DNA from: JAZKDW01 sp040387375
Lineage (GTDB): Bacteria > Pseudomonadota > Gammaproteobacteria > Burkholderiales > Burkholderiaceae_D
Length of the DNA stretch: 64,000 nt
Assembly (NCBI GenBank): GCA_040387375.1
Contig: JAZKDW010000048.1
Coordinates: 1-64,000, forward strand
Direction: 5' to 3'
Under the pieces are notes generated by a model. It saw nothing but the letters and a program-made list of their open reading frames with translations. It was not told the DNA's origin and did no database searches. Shown here piece after piece: positions 28,128 to 41,998 of this stretch; positions within the stretch are counted from its first letter, which is position 1, and every line of letters starts with the position of its first letter. Made by a program: the position numbers and the translations under genes.

Positions 28128-29443
28128 TCGATATAAAGGCATTCTTCGATTGCGGCGGCAATCGATAATATCCGTGCATCCGACATTGCCGGCCCGGCAA
28201 TCATCAAACCGGCCGGCAGCGAACCCGCGGCATGACACGGCACCGACACAGCACACCCGTCTAGCAGATTGATCACGGACGGGTTGCGCAGCAGCAGGCC
28301 GTTGGCCTTGAAAAAGGCTTCCTCCGATGCGACGAGGTCGGCAATCGGCGGCGCCACGATCGGCACGGTCGGCATGATCAGCGCATCGAAAGCGGCGATG
28401 CCGGCTTCCATCCGCATGATCCAGTCGCGCCGTTTTGCATGCAGCTCGATGTAATCCGCGGCGCTCGGCGCGGCGCCCATCTTGATGCGTTTGGCGACAC
28501 GCGGGTCGTATTGGTCCTCATGCGCGGCCAATAATTTCTGATGCCACGCAAACGCCTCGATTCCGGAAAATTTATTCAGCGGCAGCGCTTCGCTGATCAG
28601 CGCCAGCGGCGTCTCGATGATAGTCGCGCCGGCAGCCGACAGGCGTGACAGTGCATTGCCAAAAGTTGCCGCAACGTGGCCATCCATCCCATCCAGCACC
28701 ATCGTGCCGGGCACCGCCAGACGCAGGCCAGCTAGCGGCAGGCGATGCACCAGCAATGCCGTATCGGCAATGATGCTGTCGATCAGGATGCAATCCCGCA
28801 CCGAGCGTGTCATCGCGCAAATCGTATCGAGTGTGGTCGACAGCGGCAGCGCGCCGGCAGTGGGCACGCGGCGGGCGGTCGGCTTGAATCCGACCAGTCC
28901 GCACAAGGCCGCCGGGATGCGAATCGAGCCGCCGGTATCGGAACCGATGCCGGCCACACAGATGCCGGCCGCAACCGAAACCGCGGCGCCTGACGAGGAG
29001 CCGCCGGGAATGCGGGCGACTTCGCGGTCGGCGGGATTGACGGGCGTGCCGTAATGCGAATTGATGCCTATGCCCGAGAAAGCAAATTCCGTCATGTTGG
29101 TTTTGCCGACGATGGCCGCGCCGGCCGCCCGCAAGCGCTGCACGACGGGCGCATCGGCCGTGGCCGGGGCAGCCTCTTTCAAAACCACCGATCCCGCCAT
29201 CGTCGTCTCACCCGCGACATCGAGCAAATCCTTGATCGACACCGGCAAGCCGGCCAGCGGCGACAGCGACACCCTGGCGGCGCGCATCGCATCGGCATGA
29301 TCGGCTGCCGCGCGTGCCGCCGCGGGGTACAGTGTCGTGAAGATCGAAGCGGAATCCTGCGCGGCGCCGAGGCACTGGTCTACAAGAGCGCGGCGGGAGG
29401 AGGGGGCAAGACTGGAGATCGGTGCGGAAATCGGAGTGTTCAT
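28124..29443 (-). CDS. amidase signature family enzyme
   Basis: A 439-residue amidohydrolase with the Ser-cisSer-Lys triad: Lys71 (PVSIKDLLD), the cis-Ser in GGSSSGAAV (147-155) and the nucleophile Ser173 (GSDTGGSIRIP). The length suits a stand-alone amidase (no allophanate or GatA extension). Start at 29443 because MNTPISAPISS precedes the amidase fold; 122 further upstream codons would overlap the divergent gene. It is divergent from a 5-oxoprolinase-type gene 67 bases away, so the two may act on related cyclic or linear amides. The substrate is not known. Confidence 0.88.
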
Positions 29444-29510
29444 GCGAAAATACGTTTCCTGGGCAGGATTGATCGAAAAAAAATAATACCACCATACCGA
29501 ATGAATCCGC

Positions 29511-32500
29511 ATGAAAGACTGGCAATTCTGGATAGATCGCGGCGGCACCTTCACTGACATCGTCGGCAGGCGGCCCGATGGTGCACTCGTCACCCATAAA
29601 CTGTTATCTGAAAATCCCGGGCAATACAAGGATGCGGCGGTCGCCGGCATTCGCCATTTGCTTGCCACGCCTGCCGGCACGCCGATTGCCGTCGAGCGGA
29701 TCGATGCGGTAAAAATGGGGACCACGGTTGCCACCAATGCCTTGCTCGAGCGCCAGGGTGAACCAACCGTGCTGGCCATCACACGCGGCTTCCGCGATGC
29801 CTTGCGCATCGGTTACCAGAACCGGCCACGCCTGTTCGATCGCCACATCGTGTTGCCGGAACTGCTTTACCGCGACGTAATTGAAATCGATGAACGCATC
29901 GGTGCGCATGGCGACATCGTCACCGCGCTGGATGTGGCAACAACACGGGCCGCGCTGCAGCGTGCGTTCGACCTCGGGTTTCGTTCGATTGCCATCGTGC
30001 TGATGCACGCCTACCGCCACGCGCAACATGAGATCGCGGTGGCAGCGCTGGCGCGCGCGATCGGCTTCACGCAGGTATCGGTGTCGCACCAGGTCAGTCC
30101 GATGATGAAGCTGGTCTCGCGCGGCGACACCACCGTGGTGGATGCCTATCTGTCGCCGGTGCTGCGGCGCTACATCGATCAGGTGCAGGCGGAACTGCCG
30201 CGGGTGGACCTGCAATTCATGCAATCGAATGGCGGCCTCGCCGCAGCACACGCGTTCCAGGGCAAGGACAGCATCCTGAGCGGCCCGGCGGGCGGTGTGG
30301 TCGGCATGGCCCGATGCAGCAAGCTGGCCGGATTCGACAAGGTGATCGGTTTCGACATGGGGGGCACCTCGACCGATGTCTCGCATTTCACCGGCGAGTT
30401 CGAGCGTGCATTCGACACCCAGGTAGCAGGCGTCAGGATGCGGGCGCCGATGATGGACATTCACACCGTTGCCGCCGGCGGCGGCTCGATCCTGCATTTT
30501 GATGGCGCGCGTTATCGTGTCGGTCCTGACAGCGCGGGGGCCAACCCGGGTCCGGCCAGTTACCGCCGCGGCGGGCCGCTGACCGTGACCGACTGCAATG
30601 TGATGCTGGGAAAAATCCAGCCTGCGCATTTCCCCGCGATTTTCGGCGCTGATGCGAAGGCGCGGCTGAATCGGGACACGGTGGTCGATGCATTCATGGC
30701 GTTGGCGGCGGAAGTGGCGCAAGCCACAGGCATCCGGCCCGCCCCGGAACAGATCGCGGAAGGTTTCATCGAGATCGCGGTCGGCAATATGGCCAACGCA
30801 ATCAAGAAGATATCGGTGCAGCGTGGTCATGATGTGACCGAGTATGTATTGACAACCTTCGGCGGCGCGGGTGGGCAGCATGCCTGCCTGGTGGCCGACG
30901 CGCTGGGCATGACAAAAATCCTGGCGCATCCGCTGGCCGGGGTGTTGTCTGCATACGGCATGGCCCTGGCGGACCAGACCGCAATGCGCGAGACTGCGGT
31001 GGACGCGGTGCTGGATGTTGCTGACACCCTGCAGGCGAAGCTGGAACAACTGGCCTCGCAGGCACGGCACGACCTGGAAGCGCAGGGCGTCGACCTGCAA
31101 CACATCAGCATCATCCGGCGTGTCCATCTTCGTTATGAGGGCACCGACTCGGCGCTGCCTGTGCTGTTCGGCACGGTCGACGACATGGTCGGACAATTCG
31201 AAGCGGCGTATCAACAGCGCTTTTCCTTCCTGATGCCGGGCAAACGGCTGATCGTCGAAGCGCTGGCGGTGGAGGCAATCGGCGCCTCGGACGCGCCGGC
31301 TGAAAGCGTGCCGCTCCTGCCGCCGCGAGCCGGTCTGCTGCAGCCAGCCGAAATCGTGCGCATGTGCAGCGGCGGAAAATGGCTGGATACCGCGTTGTAC
31401 CGGCGCGGCGACACCCGTCCCGGCGATCGCATCCAGGGGCCCGCCATCATCGCCGAAGAAAATTCGACCACCGTAGTCGAGCCTGGCTGGCAAGCTGAAG
31501 TCACGGCGCTGAACCATCTGGTACTGACCCGCATCGCCGCCCGCCCGGGTCAGCGCACGATCGGCACCGAAGCCGATCCGGTGATGCTGGAAATCTTCAA
31601 CAATCTGTTCATGTCGGTCGCCGAACAGATGGGCCTGCGGCTGCAGAACACGGCGTATTCAGTCAACATCAAGGAGCGCCTCGATTTCAGTTGCGCGGTG
31701 TTCGACCAGGACGGCAATCTGATTGCGAATGCGCCGCACATGCCGGTGCATCTGGGTTCGATGGGCGAAAGCATCCGCACCGTCATTCGCGACAACGCGG
31801 GGCAGATGAAGGCAGGTGATGTGTTCATGCTCAACGATCCCTATCACGGCGGCACACATTTGCCTGACGTGACGGTGATCACGCCGGTGTTCGACGTCGC
31901 CGGCACGGAGATTCTTTTCTACGTCGGCTCGCGCGCTCACCATGCCGATATCGGCGGCAGCACGCCGGGATCGATTCCACCCGATTCGACGGTGGTCGAA
32001 CAGGAAGGGGTGCTGATTGATAATTTCAGGCTGGTTGCCGCGGGCAGCATGCGCGAGACTGAAACACGGGCAATGCTGGGCGCGGCCAGATACCCGGCGC
32101 GCAATCCGGACCAGAACATGGGCGACCTGCGGGCGCAGGTCGCCGCCAATCAGAAAGGCGTCGACGAGTTGCGCAACATGGCCGATCATTTCGGCCTCGA
32201 TGTGGTGCGCGCCTACATGACGCATGTGCAGGACAATGCGGAAGAGGCCGTGCGGCGCGTGATTACCGCGCTCGAGGACGGCGCGTATGAAGTGCGGCTG
32301 GATAACGAAGCGCTGATCAGGGTGGCGATCCGCGTGAATAAAGCGGAACGCAGCGCCGAAATCGATTTCACCGGCACCTCGCCGCAACTGGACAACAACT
32401 TCAACGCACCCTCAGCGATCTGCACGGCGGCCGTGCTGTATGTGTTCCGCACACTGGTCAACGATGACATTCCGCTCAATGCCGGCTGCCTGAAACCCTT

Positions 32501-33113
32501 GAAGATCATCATTCCGCAAGCGTCGATGCTGAGTCCGGAATATCCGGCGGCGGTTGTCGCCGGCAATGTCGAAACGTCCACCTGCATCACCAATGCACTG
32601 TACGGCGCGCTCGGCGTGATGGCGGCCTCACAGGGCACGATGAACAATTTCACTTTCGGCAATGAGCGGCTGCAGTACTACGAAACCATTTCAGGCGGCT
32701 CAGGCGCCGGCAGCGGTTTTGACGGCACCGACGTGGTGCAGACCAATATGACCAATTCAAGGCTGACCGACCCGGAAGTGCTGGAATTCCGTTTCCCGGT
32801 GCGGCTGGAAAGTTATGAAATCCGGCATGGTTCCGGCGGCAAGGGTAAAACGCGGGGCGGCAGCGGCGGTGTTCGCAAGATCCGCTTCCTGGAATCGATG
32901 ACGGCGTCGATCCTGTCCAACAACCGGCTTTATCCGCCGTTCGGGATGGCCGGAGGTGAACCGGGTGCGCTCGGCCGCAATATCGTTTTGCGCGCCGATG
33001 GCCGGGTCGAGGAGCTGGCGCACGTGGCATCGACGCGGATGGAGGCTGGTGATGTGTTTGTGATCGAAACGCCTGGCGGCGGCGGATATGGAAAGCCGGC
33101 CGACGGTAGCTGA
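29511..33113 (+). CDS. 5-oxoprolinase / N-methylhydantoinase, fused A and B parts
   Basis: A 1200-residue ATP-dependent ring-opening enzyme. The HyuA-like half (1 to about 680) starts with WIDRGGTFTDIVGRRPDG and has the actin-like IGFDMGGTSTDVS. The HyuB-like half (about 690-1200) has EIFNNLFMSVAEQMGLRLQ, FVMLNDPYHGGTHLPDV-like residues and ends with TPGGGGYGKP. Eukaryotic 5-oxoprolinase and some bacterial forms are fused like this; many bacteria keep hyuA and hyuB apart. Whether the substrate is 5-oxoproline, hydantoin or another lactam cannot be told from sequence. Confidence 0.92.
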   Translation: MKDWQFWIDRGGTFTDIVGRRPDGALVTHKLLSENPGQYKDAAVAGIRHLLATPAGTPIAVERIDAVKMGTTVATNALLERQGEPTVLAITRGFRDALRIGYQNRPRLFDRHIVLPELLYRDVIEIDERIGAHGDIVTALDVATTRAALQRAFDLGFRSIAIVLMHAYRHAQHEIAVAALARAIGFTQVSVSHQVSPMMKLVSRGDTTVVDAYLSPVLRRYIDQVQAELPRVDLQFMQSNGGLAAAHAFQGKDSILSGPAGGVVGMARCSKLAGFDKVIGFDMGGTSTDVSHFTGEFERAFDTQVAGVRMRAPMMDIHTVAAGGGSILHFDGARYRVGPDSAGANPGPASYRRGGPLTVTDCNVMLGKIQPAHFPAIFGADAKARLNRDTVVDAFMALAAEVAQATGIRPAPEQIAEGFIEIAVGNMANAIKKISVQRGHDVTEYVLTTFGGAGGQHACLVADALGMTKILAHPLAGVLSAYGMALADQTAMRETAVDAVLDVADTLQAKLEQLASQARHDLEAQGVDLQHISIIRRVHLRYEGTDSALPVLFGTVDDMVGQFEAAYQQRFSFLMPGKRLIVEALAVEAIGASDAPAESVPLLPPRAGLLQPAEIVRMCSGGKWLDTALYRRGDTRPGDRIQGPAIIAEENSTTVVEPGWQAEVTALNHLVLTRIAARPGQRTIGTEADPVMLEIFNNLFMSVAEQMGLRLQNTAYSVNIKERLDFSCAVFDQDGNLIANAPHMPVHLGSMGESIRTVIRDNAGQMKAGDVFMLNDPYHGGTHLPDVTVITPVFDVAGTEILFYVGSRAHHADIGGSTPGSIPPDSTVVEQEGVLIDNFRLVAAGSMRETETRAMLGAARYPARNPDQNMGDLRAQVAANQKGVDELRNMADHFGLDVVRAYMTHVQDNAEEAVRRVITALEDGAYEVRLDNEALIRVAIRVNKAERSAEIDFTGTSPQLDNNFNAPSAICTAAVLYVFRTLVNDDIPLNAGCLKPLKIIIPQASMLSPEYPAAVVAGNVETSTCITNALYGALGVMAASQGTMNNFTFGNERLQYYETISGGSGAGSGFDGTDVVQTNMTNSRLTDPEVLEFRFPVRLESYEIRHGSGGKGKTRGGSGGVRKIRFLESMTASILSNNRLYPPFGMAGGEPGALGRNIVLRADGRVEELAHVASTRMEAGDVFVIETPGGGGYGKPADGS

Positions 33114-33148
33114 GGTCCTCCCTGGGGAACGACGTATCGGCGAGACAA

Positions 33149-33178
33149 GCACTTCGGAGCTGCCCGTCGCGGTATAAT
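33149..33178 (+). promoter_or_regulatory. likely purL promoter
   Basis: A perfect TATAAT at 33173-33178 lies 71 bases before purL. The -35 match is weak (GCACTT at 33149-33154, spacing 18). I see no purine riboswitch in the 135-base gap. Confidence 0.4.
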
Positions 33179-33248
33179 CGCGCTTTCTGATTTAACCCGC
33201 GGTGACGCTGCCTGTCGGCGGTCCCACTGCCTCAACTTCCTTCTCGCC

Positions 33249-37253
<4,005 letters not shown>

Positions 37254-37376
37254 CCGGGGCGCGATCCGGATTGACATCATCAACAAACAGGAATCAAACC
37301 ATCAAATAAGCCCGGCTTGATCAACCCATGGTATTTGCCTATAGTACGTGAGAACCCACTCACCGCAGAGGCTGCC

Positions 37377-38183
37377 ATGAACACTGCTAACGTTTTACCT
37401 ACCTATTTCATCCCCCACGGAGGCGGTCCATGTTTTTTCATGGACTGGCCGGGCGACCCGCACATGTGGGACAAGATGGCAGCTTTCCTCCGCAATCTCG
37501 GGGACGCCGCCGGCGAGCGCCCGAAAGCGGTGCTGGTCATTTCCGGCCACTGGATCGAAGACGAATTTACGGTCGGCGCCAATCCGCAGCCGCCGCTCAT
37601 CTACGATTATTTCGGTTTTCCTCCGCACACGTATGAACTCAAGTATCCGGCGCCAGGCGCTCCGGAACTGGCGCAGCGTGTGCAGGACCTGCTTGGCCAG
37701 TCCGGCATCACGTCGAAGTCCGATCCGCAGCGTGGCTACGACCACGGCGTGTTCATCCCGTTCAAGCTGATCTATCCGGATGCCGACATCCCGGTCATTC
37801 AGCTGTCGATGAAAACCGGGCTCGACCCGGCCGAACATCTGCGCGTCGGCGAAGCGCTGCAGGCCTTGCGCAAGGAAGGTGTGCTGATCGTGGGCAGCGG
37901 CATGAGTTTCCATAACATGCGCGGTTTTACACCGGCATTCAGGGATGCATCGGCACGGTTTGACGACTGGCTGACCAGCACCATATCCGAGCCGGATCCA
38001 GCGCAGCGCAGGCAGCTGTTGGAAGAGTGGGAAAAAGCGCCTGACGCACGGGTCAGCCAGCCGCATCCGGACCACTTGCTGCCGCTGATGGTCGCGGCCG
38101 GTGCGGCGGGCGCCGATACCGGGCGCAAGATTTTTGAAGACCAGGTGATGAACGTTGTTGTATCCGGATTTTCCTTCGGCTGA
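37377..38183 (+). CDS. DODA-type extradiol aromatic ring-opening dioxygenase family protein
   Basis: A 268-residue class III extradiol (LigB-like) enzyme related to plant DODA and E. coli YgiD. Metal-ligand histidines are visible in YFIPHGGGPCFF, ISGHWIEDEF and YDHGVFIPFKL. It may open catechol-type rings using a divalent metal, but many members have no assigned substrate. The ATG at 37377 is chosen over 37317, since the fold begins at LPTYFIPHGG. It is followed 37 bases later by a DoxX gene and then a LysR gene on the same strand. Confidence 0.88.
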   Translation: MNTANVLPTYFIPHGGGPCFFMDWPGDPHMWDKMAAFLRNLGDAAGERPKAVLVISGHWIEDEFTVGANPQPPLIYDYFGFPPHTYELKYPAPGAPELAQRVQDLLGQSGITSKSDPQRGYDHGVFIPFKLIYPDADIPVIQLSMKTGLDPAEHLRVGEALQALRKEGVLIVGSGMSFHNMRGFTPAFRDASARFDDWLTSTISEPDPAQRRQLLEEWEKAPDARVSQPHPDHLLPLMVAAGAAGADTGRKIFEDQVMNVVVSGFSFG

Positions 38184-38220
38184 ATTTTTCTTGTTAACTC
38201 CTTTTTGAAAGTAATAAAAA

Positions 38221-38625
38221 ATGCAAACAACCACCAGCTTTACCACCGTCTGGACACCGCGCCTGCTGGGCGTGCTGCGTATCGTTACCGGACTTCTGTT
38301 CCTTCAACATGGCTCGGCAAAACTTTTAGGCATGCCGCACGTCGCCATGTTTGACGGCCTGCAGCTGTTTTCGCTGATGGGGCTGGCCGGCGTTCTGGAA
38401 TTGGTGGGCGGATTGCTGATCGTGATCGGTCTCTTCACCCGCCCGGTTGCCTTCGTGTTGTCCGGCATGATGGCGGTTGCGTATTTCATGGCGCATGCAT
38501 CGCAGGGCTTTTTGCCTTTGCTTAACCAGGGTGAGCTGGCCGTGCTGTATTGCTTCGTGTTCCTGTATCTGTCTGTTGCCGGCGCCGGCGCATTCAGTAT
38601 CGACGCCGCCCGCAACAAGGCGTAA
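38221..38625 (+). CDS. DoxX family membrane protein
   Basis: A 134-residue protein with four hydrophobic helices and the DoxX-type blocks LRIVTGLLFLQHGSAKLLG and LELVGGLLIVIGLFTRPVA. DoxX-like proteins are linked to quinone or thiol redox chemistry at the membrane, but the role is unclear in most bacteria. It lies between the dioxygenase and the LysR gene with short spacings, so the three are likely one operon. Confidence 0.9.
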   Translation: MQTTTSFTTVWTPRLLGVLRIVTGLLFLQHGSAKLLGMPHVAMFDGLQLFSLMGLAGVLELVGGLLIVIGLFTRPVAFVLSGMMAVAYFMAHASQGFLPLLNQGELAVLYCFVFLYLSVAGAGAFSIDAARNKA

Positions 38626-38631
38626 ACCTCG

Positions 38632-39519
38632 ATGGACACGCTGGTCAGCATGCGTGTTTTCCGGCAGGTGGTCGAGCGCGGCAGTTTCATCGGCGCTGCC
38701 GGACAATTGGGCATCTCGACGGCGATGGCGAGCAAACATGTCGCCCACCTGGAACAGCATCTCGGTTCCCGCCTGCTGAACCGCACCAGCCGCCATGTCA
38801 GCCTGACGGAAGCGGGTGCCGTGTACTACGAACAGTGCAGGGATGCGCTCGATACACTGGAGTTGGCGGCAGCGTCATTGAGCGGCAGCGTCGCCGAACC
38901 GAGTGGTGTGCTCAAGGTCACCGCGCCGGTGTGGTGCGCCAACGCGGCATTCGCCGCAACGCTTGCCGGCTACAAGGAAAAATATCCGAAGGTGGTATTG
39001 GATCTGCGCCTGACCAACTGGCGCGTGGATCTTGCGGAAGGCGGTTTTGATCTTGCGCTGCGGGCATCGGTTTCTGAAGTGCCGACAATGATCGTGCGGC
39101 CCATCTGTCCGATCCGCTTTCTGTTTGTCGCTACACCTGCCTACCTGAAAAAACATGGACCGCTGAACGAATTCAGCCAAATGGGAAGTCATGGGGCGGT
39201 GCTGCCATCCTATATCAAGACATTGCAGCAGGTCGCGGTTGAGGGGCCCGCTGGCAAGGCAGTCATCAACCTGCCGGTCGCGATGAAGTCCGACGACTCG
39301 ACCTTATCCCATCAGAGTATTCTGGCGGGCATCGGGTTCGGTTATCTGCCCGAGTGGCTGGTTGCGGACGATCTTGCCACGGGCCGGCTGCAGCGGGTGC
39401 TGACCGAATTCAGCATTACACCCGGCACGCTGTATGCGACCTACACCAGCCGCAAATACCTGACGCCGAAGGTGCGCACCTTCATTGATTTTCTGACCGA
39501 GTCGCTGGCCGGCGCCTGA
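38632..39519 (+). CDS. LysR-family transcriptional regulator
   Basis: A 295-residue LysR regulator. The N-terminal helix-turn-helix (VFRQVVERGSFIGAAGQLG and STAMASKHVAHLEQHL) is followed by a substrate-binding domain from about 90 (SGVLKVTAPVWCAN). It lies six bases after doxX, so it is cotranscribed rather than divergent from its targets. It belongs by length and sequence style to the DsdC/CrgA-like subgroup common in Burkholderiales. The effector is unknown. Confidence 0.92.
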   Translation: MDTLVSMRVFRQVVERGSFIGAAGQLGISTAMASKHVAHLEQHLGSRLLNRTSRHVSLTEAGAVYYEQCRDALDTLELAAASLSGSVAEPSGVLKVTAPVWCANAAFAATLAGYKEKYPKVVLDLRLTNWRVDLAEGGFDLALRASVSEVPTMIVRPICPIRFLFVATPAYLKKHGPLNEFSQMGSHGAVLPSYIKTLQQVAVEGPAGKAVINLPVAMKSDDSTLSHQSILAGIGFGYLPEWLVADDLATGRLQRVLTEFSITPGTLYATYTSRKYLTPKVRTFIDFLTESLAGA

Positions 39520-39530
39520 CCGGCAAATAA

Positions 39531-39565
39531 AAAGCGCCTGCAAGTCATGGACTTGCAGGCGCTTT
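39531..39565. terminator. 15-bp perfect hairpin after the LysR gene
   Basis: AAAGCGCCTGCAAGT (39531-39545) and ACTTGCAGGCGCTTT (39551-39565) are exact inverted copies around a 5-base loop. The T tract is only the three T of the stem, so it may act as a bidirectional hairpin terminator between converging genes. Confidence 0.7.
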
Positions 39566-39616
39566 GCCGGAGATGACGTAGATACTGTATCGAAGTCAAG
39601 CCGGCAGGGATAGGAA

Positions 39617-39825
39617 TGAAGACATCATGATGCTAGCTCAGTCTGGGTTCCCGCCGACGCGGGAACGACGGTGGTAATTGAGACGATCTCCACTCTCACT
39701 ACCGTCATTCCCGCGACGGCGGGAATCCATAACCCGCTAGCACGCGAAGAACGTCGATATCCCCCAAGTTCCGCTTTATCGATTCGCTTTGTCATGCGAG
39801 CTGAATGGATAAAGTCGAGCTTACC
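39617..39825. repeat. dispersed intergenic palindromic element, copy B
   Basis: This matches the element at 9020-9215: GAAGACATC, CTAGCTCAGTCT, left arm 39645-39671, spacer 39672-39701, right arm 39702-39728, then CCATAACCCGCTAGCAC and GATATCCCCC. The spacer is in the opposite orientation to copy A while both arms and flanks keep theirs. It occupies nearly the whole gap between the LysR gene and ppiC, again between converging genes. Confidence 0.85.
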
Positions 39826-39834
39826 TCCCAACCA

Positions 39835-40611
39835 TTACTGGATCTTCGCTTTCTTGCGCAGTTCCTGCTGATACGCCTGCAGCTTTTGCTGCTGCAGCGA
39901 TTCGGCGATTTGCGGCTTCACTTCTTCGTAGGTGGGCACTTTGGCTGCACGCACGTCTTCAAGCTTGATGATGTGATAACCGAACTGGGTCTTGACCGGT
40001 GTCTCGGTCATCTGGCCCTTTTGCAGTGCGACCAGCGCGTCGGAGAACGGCTTGACGAATGAACCAGGCGCAGCCCAGTCCAGATCACCGCCGTTAGGCG
40101 CGGAGCCCGGGTCCTTAGATTGTTTTGCCAGTTCTTCGAATTTGGCGCCGCCTTTCAGCTTGGCGATGATTGCCTTCGCTTCATCTTCCTTCTCGACCAG
40201 GATGTGACGCGCGTGATATTCCTTGTCGCCGGCCTGGGATTTGAACCTGTCATATTCAGCTTTCATGTCCGCTTCCTTGACCGGATTCTTGGCGATGTAA
40301 TCCGTCACCAGGGCGCGGATTACGATCGACTGGCGGGCCAGGTCGATCTGGCTCTTGACTTCCGGCTTGGTGGCCAGGCCGAGCTTGTCGGCTTCCTGAA
40401 TCAGGATTTCACGGTTGATCAGCTCTTCCTTGACCATCGCGCGCAACTGAGGTGTGTCTTGCTGGCCTTGCGTTGCCATCTGTTTGACCATGACGTCGGC
40501 ACGTGAAGACGGTACTGGTTTGCCGTTCACGACAGCAAGGTTTTGCGCTAAAACGGGTAATGCGGCGGATGCAAGGAGAAGCACCAGCAGGCGGGCAGGT
40601 TTTAAGGTCAT
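39835..40611 (-). CDS. periplasmic parvulin-type peptidyl-prolyl isomerase (PpiC family)
   Basis: A 258-residue exported isomerase. A signal peptide ends at about residue 22 (LPVLAQ). A SurA-like N-terminal helix region follows. The parvulin domain runs about 135-230, from EYHARHILVEKED through GGDLDWAAPGSF to FGYHIIKLEDVR. It helps fold outer-membrane or periplasmic proteins. The ATG at 40611 is used because the signal peptide starts there; upstream codons to 40725 overlap bolA. It is 43 bases downstream of bolA, same strand, likely one operon with yciB and bolA. Confidence 0.93.
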   Translation of the reverse strand: MTLKPARLLVLLLASAALPVLAQNLAVVNGKPVPSSRADVMVKQMATQGQQDTPQLRAMVKEELINREILIQEADKLGLATKPEVKSQIDLARQSIVIRALVTDYIAKNPVKEADMKAEYDRFKSQAGDKEYHARHILVEKEDEAKAIIAKLKGGAKFEELAKQSKDPGSAPNGGDLDWAAPGSFVKPFSDALVALQKGQMTETPVKTQFGYHIIKLEDVRAAKVPTYEEVKPQIAESLQQQKLQAYQQELRKKAKIQ

Positions 40612-40654
40612 TATCTGTTCCTGAAAAATGGGGAGATGTTGATAAAAATGAAAA

Positions 40655-40954
40655 TTAAATTGCTTGCGTCCAGTCGGATGATTCAGTGACTTCGGACGGC
40701 GCCAAAGCAATGATGGCGAGAGCATGTATATCGGTGCGCATCATGTCATGCAGGCAATCATACACCAGGCGGTGCCGAACCAATCGTTTCTGCCCTTCGA
40801 ATTGGGCGGAAATCAGACGCAATCGGTAATGACCGCCACCGGATGCAGCACCGGCGTGTCCGGCATGCAGCGCAGACTCGTCTTCAAGCTGACACTGCAG
40901 GGGAGAAAAATTTTCCACCAGGCGTGTGCGGATCCGGTCGAGCCGGTCGTTCAT
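40655..40954 (-). CDS. bolA: BolA family protein
   Basis: A 99-residue BolA-type protein (MNDRLDRIRTRLVENFSPLQ; the core ALHAGHAG...GGGHYRLRLIS; helix RLVRHRLVYDCLHDMM). BolA proteins bind glutaredoxins and [2Fe-2S] clusters and affect cell shape and stress response. It overlaps the end of yciB by four bases (ATGA), a coupling often seen in betaproteobacteria. Confidence 0.93.
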   Translation of the reverse strand: MNDRLDRIRTRLVENFSPLQCQLEDESALHAGHAGAASGGGHYRLRLISAQFEGQKRLVRHRLVYDCLHDMMRTDIHALAIIALAPSEVTESSDWTQAI

Positions 40955-41574
40955 TCAGCTTCCTCCTTGATGTATTTGGAAAGGATCATGGTTTGGCCGA
41001 TGACAAACAGAACCATCAGTCCCGTGAACCCGAATAATTTGAAATTGACCCAGGTCGCCGTATCAAAGCTGAAGGCAACATACAGGTTAAGCACACCCAA
41101 CACCACGAAGAAAGCGCTCCAGGCCAGATTCAGCCGATCCCAGACGGGATCGGGCAGGGTGATCTGTTTTCCCATCATGGTCTTGATGAAATTCTTCTTG
41201 AACAGGGTCTGGCTCGCCAGCAGGATGACGCCGAAACACCAGTACAACACGGTCGGCTTCCATTTGATGAAGGTCTCGTTGTGGAAATAGATCGTCGCGC
41301 CGCCAAAGACGCCGATGATGGCCAGCGAAATCCATAACATGGGTTCGATTTTTTTCCGCCGCACCAGAAGGTAGACGATCTGGGCCAGCGTAGCAACGAT
41401 GACCACCGCGGTGGCGAGCAGGATGGGCGCCTGCGCGGCAGTGACCACACCGCCGGAGACAAAACCCGACAGGTACTGGCTGGCGAGCGCCTGTGCCGAT
41501 TCAGTGTGGCCTTCGCCCCACTTGAACATGACAAAAAAAAGTATTACCGGGAAAAGATCGAACAGGAACTTCAT
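40951..41574 (-). CDS. yciB: septation protein A / inner membrane protein YciB
   Basis: A 207-residue inner-membrane protein with five or six helices. The family start MKFLFDLFPVILFFVMFKW and the block VWDRLNLAWSAFFVVLGVLN are present. YciB takes part in cell-envelope synthesis and division-site maintenance. The ATG at 41574 is chosen because the family begins exactly there; upstream codons to 41697 belong to msrB's region. It follows msrB by two bases. Confidence 0.95.
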   Translation of the reverse strand: MKFLFDLFPVILFFVMFKWGEGHTESAQALASQYLSGFVSGGVVTAAQAPILLATAVVIVATLAQIVYLLVRRKKIEPMLWISLAIIGVFGGATIYFHNETFIKWKPTVLYWCFGVILLASQTLFKKNFIKTMMGKQITLPDPVWDRLNLAWSAFFVVLGVLNLYVAFSFDTATWVNFKLFGFTGLMVLFVIGQTMILSKYIKEEAE

Positions 41575-41576
41575 AT

Positions 41577-41987
41577 TTATGTGGACTCCGGTTGTGGATC
41601 GAAACGCAAGGACGCCGAATTGATGCAATAGCGCAGTCCGGTCGGCGGCGGGCCGTCGGGAAAGACATGGCCCAGATGCGCATCGCAGACCCGGCACACG
41701 ATTTCGGTACGCACCATACCATGAGTGCGATCAACATGTTCGGTCACGTTGTCCGGATCGAGCGGTCTGAAATAACTTGGCCAGCCGCAGCCGGATTCGA
41801 ATTTTGCATCCGACTCGAACAGCGGTGTGTTGCAACAGACGCAAGTATAAATGCCATGCTCGTGATGGTCCCAATAACGGCCGGTAAAGGCCCGTTCCGT
41901 ACCCGCGTGGCGGGTCACCTGGTATTCAAGCGGATCAAGCTGGGCGCGCCATTCGGCATCGGTCTTCGTGATTTTTTCCGTCGTCAT
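41577..41987 (-). CDS. msrB: peptide-methionine (R)-S-oxide reductase MsrB
   Basis: A 136-residue reductase that repairs the R form of methionine sulfoxide. Zinc ligands are Cys49, Cys52, Cys98 and Cys101. The catalytic Cys121 sits in RYCINSASL, and Cys67 (SGCGWPSY) is the likely resolving cysteine. The ATG at 41987 gives the normal length. It is placed between selO and yciB with gaps of 11 and 2 bases, so the minus-strand series selO-msrB-yciB-bolA-ppiC may be one transcript. Confidence 0.96.
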   Translation of the reverse strand: MTTEKITKTDAEWRAQLDPLEYQVTRHAGTERAFTGRYWDHHEHGIYTCVCCNTPLFESDAKFESGCGWPSYFRPLDPDNVTEHVDRTHGMVRTEIVCRVCDAHLGHVFPDGPPPTGLRYCINSASLRFDPQPEST

Positions 41988-41998
41988 GTGCTCGCCTT

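Noticed and set aside
29604..31517. 637-codon open frame opposite the oxoprolinase gene
   Set aside because: Long only because of GC-rich codon bias on the other strand; rich in Arg/His/Gln as shadows are, and the plus-strand protein is unmistakable.
33114..33248. Purine riboswitch before purL
   Set aside because: No recognisable aptamer core or conserved loop sequences in this 135-base gap.
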